This document shows positions 62,796 to 64,000 of a stretch of 64,000 nt of DNA, piece by piece. Source of the DNA: Paenibacillus peoriae. GTDB taxonomy: Bacteria > Bacillota > Bacilli > Paenibacillales > Paenibacillaceae. Location of the stretch: contig NZ_CP092831.1 of the NCBI RefSeq assembly GCF_022531965.1, positions 2,384,001 to 2,448,000 on the forward strand. Direction: 5' to 3'. Numbering within the stretch: position 1 is the first letter of the stretch; each line of letters begins with the position of its first letter. Both the position numbers and the translations under genes were made by a program. Below the pieces are notes generated by a model that saw only the letters and a program-made list of their open reading frames with translations, made no database searches and was not told the DNA's origin.

Positions 62796-62884
62796 TATAA
62801 TTGTCTCCACAAGCGATATCGAAAGGAAAAAAACGTAGATAAGACAGCAGTAGAAATAATGGCCACCAGTTCAAGGATCATCAA
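62795..62884 (-). CDS. Tiny membrane peptide coupled to ANT(6)
   Basis: A 29-codon frame from TTG 62884 (or ATG 62881) to TAG 62797-62795 on the minus strand, behind a strong AGGAGG at 62899-62894. The peptide is one membrane helix with a basic Arg-rich end (FRYRLWRQL). Its stop overlaps the ANT(6) start codon (TAGTG), so ribosomes could reinitiate. It could be a leader or a membrane peptide in its own right; no family is recognised. Confidence 0.55.
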   Translation of the reverse strand: MMILELVAIISTAVLSTFFSFRYRLWRQL

Positions 62885-63037
62885 GAAAAACGACCTCCTG
62901 TAAGTTCAGTTTATCTGGAAAAAGTCTCCTGTACTTACAATAGCCTATACACAGAAGCTACTCAACTGTACTGCCAAGGCCCTGAAGTAACTTTATTTTT
63001 CGTTTTGGTTTCATCATATATTTCTATTTAGTTTTGG

Positions 63038-63378
63038 TCATATAGGGGTGATTCCAAATAAGTCCCTTTCATTTTCGCGATCTACGAAAATACTGAGCAT
63101 GTATACAGAATTAAGACCTTTATCTAATACACTGGATTTTCTTAATTTCATTTCAGCAAGAGCATTGAGGTACTTTGAATTTCATTTTTGTCTTTTACCA
63201 ATTGGTCTGTATAGTCTGGCGATTTACTAATGAGAATAGTATTAATCTTGGCTGTATCCATGCGATCCAAAACGACTTTTCTAAAAGAGGTATCCAGATT
63301 TACGATATAAACCATTCCGATTATAGCTGCGATCAGAATGATTGCAGACTTAACGATGTAACGATTACGTCTTCTCAT
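63038..63378 (-). pseudogene. Small membrane-anchored protein gene with a frameshift
   Basis: ATG 63378 follows TGGAGAGATATAGCC on the minus strand. The frame gives an N-terminal membrane anchor (about residues 8-26) and a polar part, then stops early at 63148. A single-base shift near 63171-63175, at the codons after NEIQ, opens a second frame that runs 45 codons (YLNALAEMKLRKSS onward) to TGA at 63040-63038. The joined product would be about 113 residues. It may be a true inactivating mutation or a sequencing error. No family is assigned. Confidence 0.6.
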
Positions 63379-63415
63379 AGGCTATATCTCTCCATAGTTG
63401 TAGAGTTGATGAGCT

Positions 63416-64000
63416 TCAAGGCTTGATACCGACTGCAAGCATATGCGGGCTCATACCGATCACAGATTCCTGCTCTTCAACCTGCTGTGCTATATCCAGC
63501 AAACGGCTACGATGGGAAGGGATCGCCCACTTCTTTTCAAATCCGGGTGCAATCCAGCCGGGTCCTTCCACGCCCAGTACACGAGGCTTCGGCAATCCAG
63601 CCGCCTGCCAGTCTGCACGCAAGGCATCCGGTGTATGAAAGTAGGACCGTGTGATAAAAGAGGGATAGGCCGCCGGTCGTACATGCTGACCATCTGTCAG
63701 CTCCTGTCTAACCATATTCATGAACTCATCTTCCTCCACAATGGTATTGCGCTCGTCGTACACCGATAGTCCCCACAGTAGCGAGCCAAACCTGGAAATA
63801 GCTGAAGTAATCAGCGTTCCGCCCTTCTTTAAGACACGCGCCGCTTCTTGTAGTGCTTTTACTCGTTCCTTCTGTTCCGTTAAATGATATAAAGGTCCCA
63901 TCAATAGCACGATGTCCGCGCTTTCATCTTTACGATGAAGATTTCTGGCATCCGCGGTTTCCAGCTTACTGATGATGGGGTTATTCAGTTGCTGCTGACG
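63416..64000 (-). CDS. SAM-dependent methyltransferase, N-terminal part missing
   Basis: The gene enters from the right edge of the window; 194 codons are visible. The class I methyltransferase post-motif I region is seen as DIVLLMGPLYHL, then the helix with EAARVLKKGGTLI. The motif I glycine loop lies outside. The substrate is unknown. It ends 38 bases before the frameshifted small gene on the same strand; no terminator is evident between them. Confidence 0.8.
   Translation of the reverse strand, partial: RQQQLNNPIISKLETADARNLHRKDESADIVLLMGPLYHLTEQKERVKALQEAARVLKKGGTLITSAISRFGSLLWGLSVYDERNTIVEEDEFMNMVRQELTDGQHVRPAAYPSFITRSYFHTPDALRADWQAAGLPKPRVLGVEGPGWIAPGFEKKWAIPSHRSRLLDIAQQVEEQESVIGMSPHMLAVGIKP

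Overview
The window looks like a chromosomal segment of a Paenibacillus (polymyxa-like) Firmicute. The signs are moderate G+C, strong AGGAGG-type ribosome binding sites, lipoprotein signals of the Gram-positive type, sigma-A promoters with 17-18 bp spacers, LexA, CcpA and Zur operators of Bacillus type, and gene orders close to Bacillus subtilis (tcyLMN-ytmO-ytnL, mccA-mccB, znuCBA). No rRNA, tRNA, CRISPR array, prophage or insertion sequence was seen.

Layout. 1-3912: end of a sulfur amino-acid uptake and salvage operon (ABC permeases and ATPase, flavin monooxygenase, M20 deacylase). 3913-5836: a relic of a metallopeptidase gene followed by an intact secreted zinc peptidase with a discoidin-like C-terminal domain. 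6087-12906: a winged-helix regulator and a five-gene oligopeptide/nickel-type ABC importer. 13021-14684: Zur-controlled zinc-free ribosomal protein S14 and a CDF metal transporter. 14807-19928: a three-gene intracellular uronic-acid polysaccharide catabolism operon (heparinase II/III-like, unknown toroid protein, GH88 unsaturated glucuronyl hydrolase) behind a sigma-A promoter overlapped by a perfect cre site. 20250-30000: RDD protein, lipoprotein, DinG-type iron-sulfur helicase, a small oxidase-like protein, mccA-mccB, and a 918-residue esterase-like protein. 30142-31204: a minus-strand zinc-ribbon membrane protein preceded by an overlapping 50-residue membrane peptide.

31505-45395 is the most unusual part: seven co-directional genes with short gaps and no visible internal terminator. 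They encode a secreted/anchored VWA protein, an 1129-residue tubulin/FtsZ-like GTPase, a 788-residue unknown, a polytopic VWA membrane protein, a 217-residue beta-rich unknown, a zinc-ribbon GTPase of the double-GTPase type, and a 1005-residue GTPase-associated (GAP1-like) protein with one membrane span. I infer a membrane-tethered, nucleotide-switched assembly, perhaps a stress or conflict system; its function is not shown by the sequence.

45545-48219: MarR regulator with a palindromic operator, a TetL-like 14-span MFS exporter and an unknown gene. 48194-59482: a zinc-starvation island with three Zur boxes governing zinc-free ribosomal proteins L33 and L31, two CobW/P47K zinc-chaperone GTPases, a TIGR03943/UPF0718 membrane pair, a FecCD-type ABC importer and ZnuCBA. 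A fourth Zur box lies at 13051. 59740-64000: a CheY-like regulator with a sigma-D-like promoter, a YolD-like pair under a LexA box, a cupin, an aminoglycoside 6-adenylyltransferase translationally coupled to a tiny membrane peptide, a frameshifted small membrane protein, and a truncated methyltransferase.
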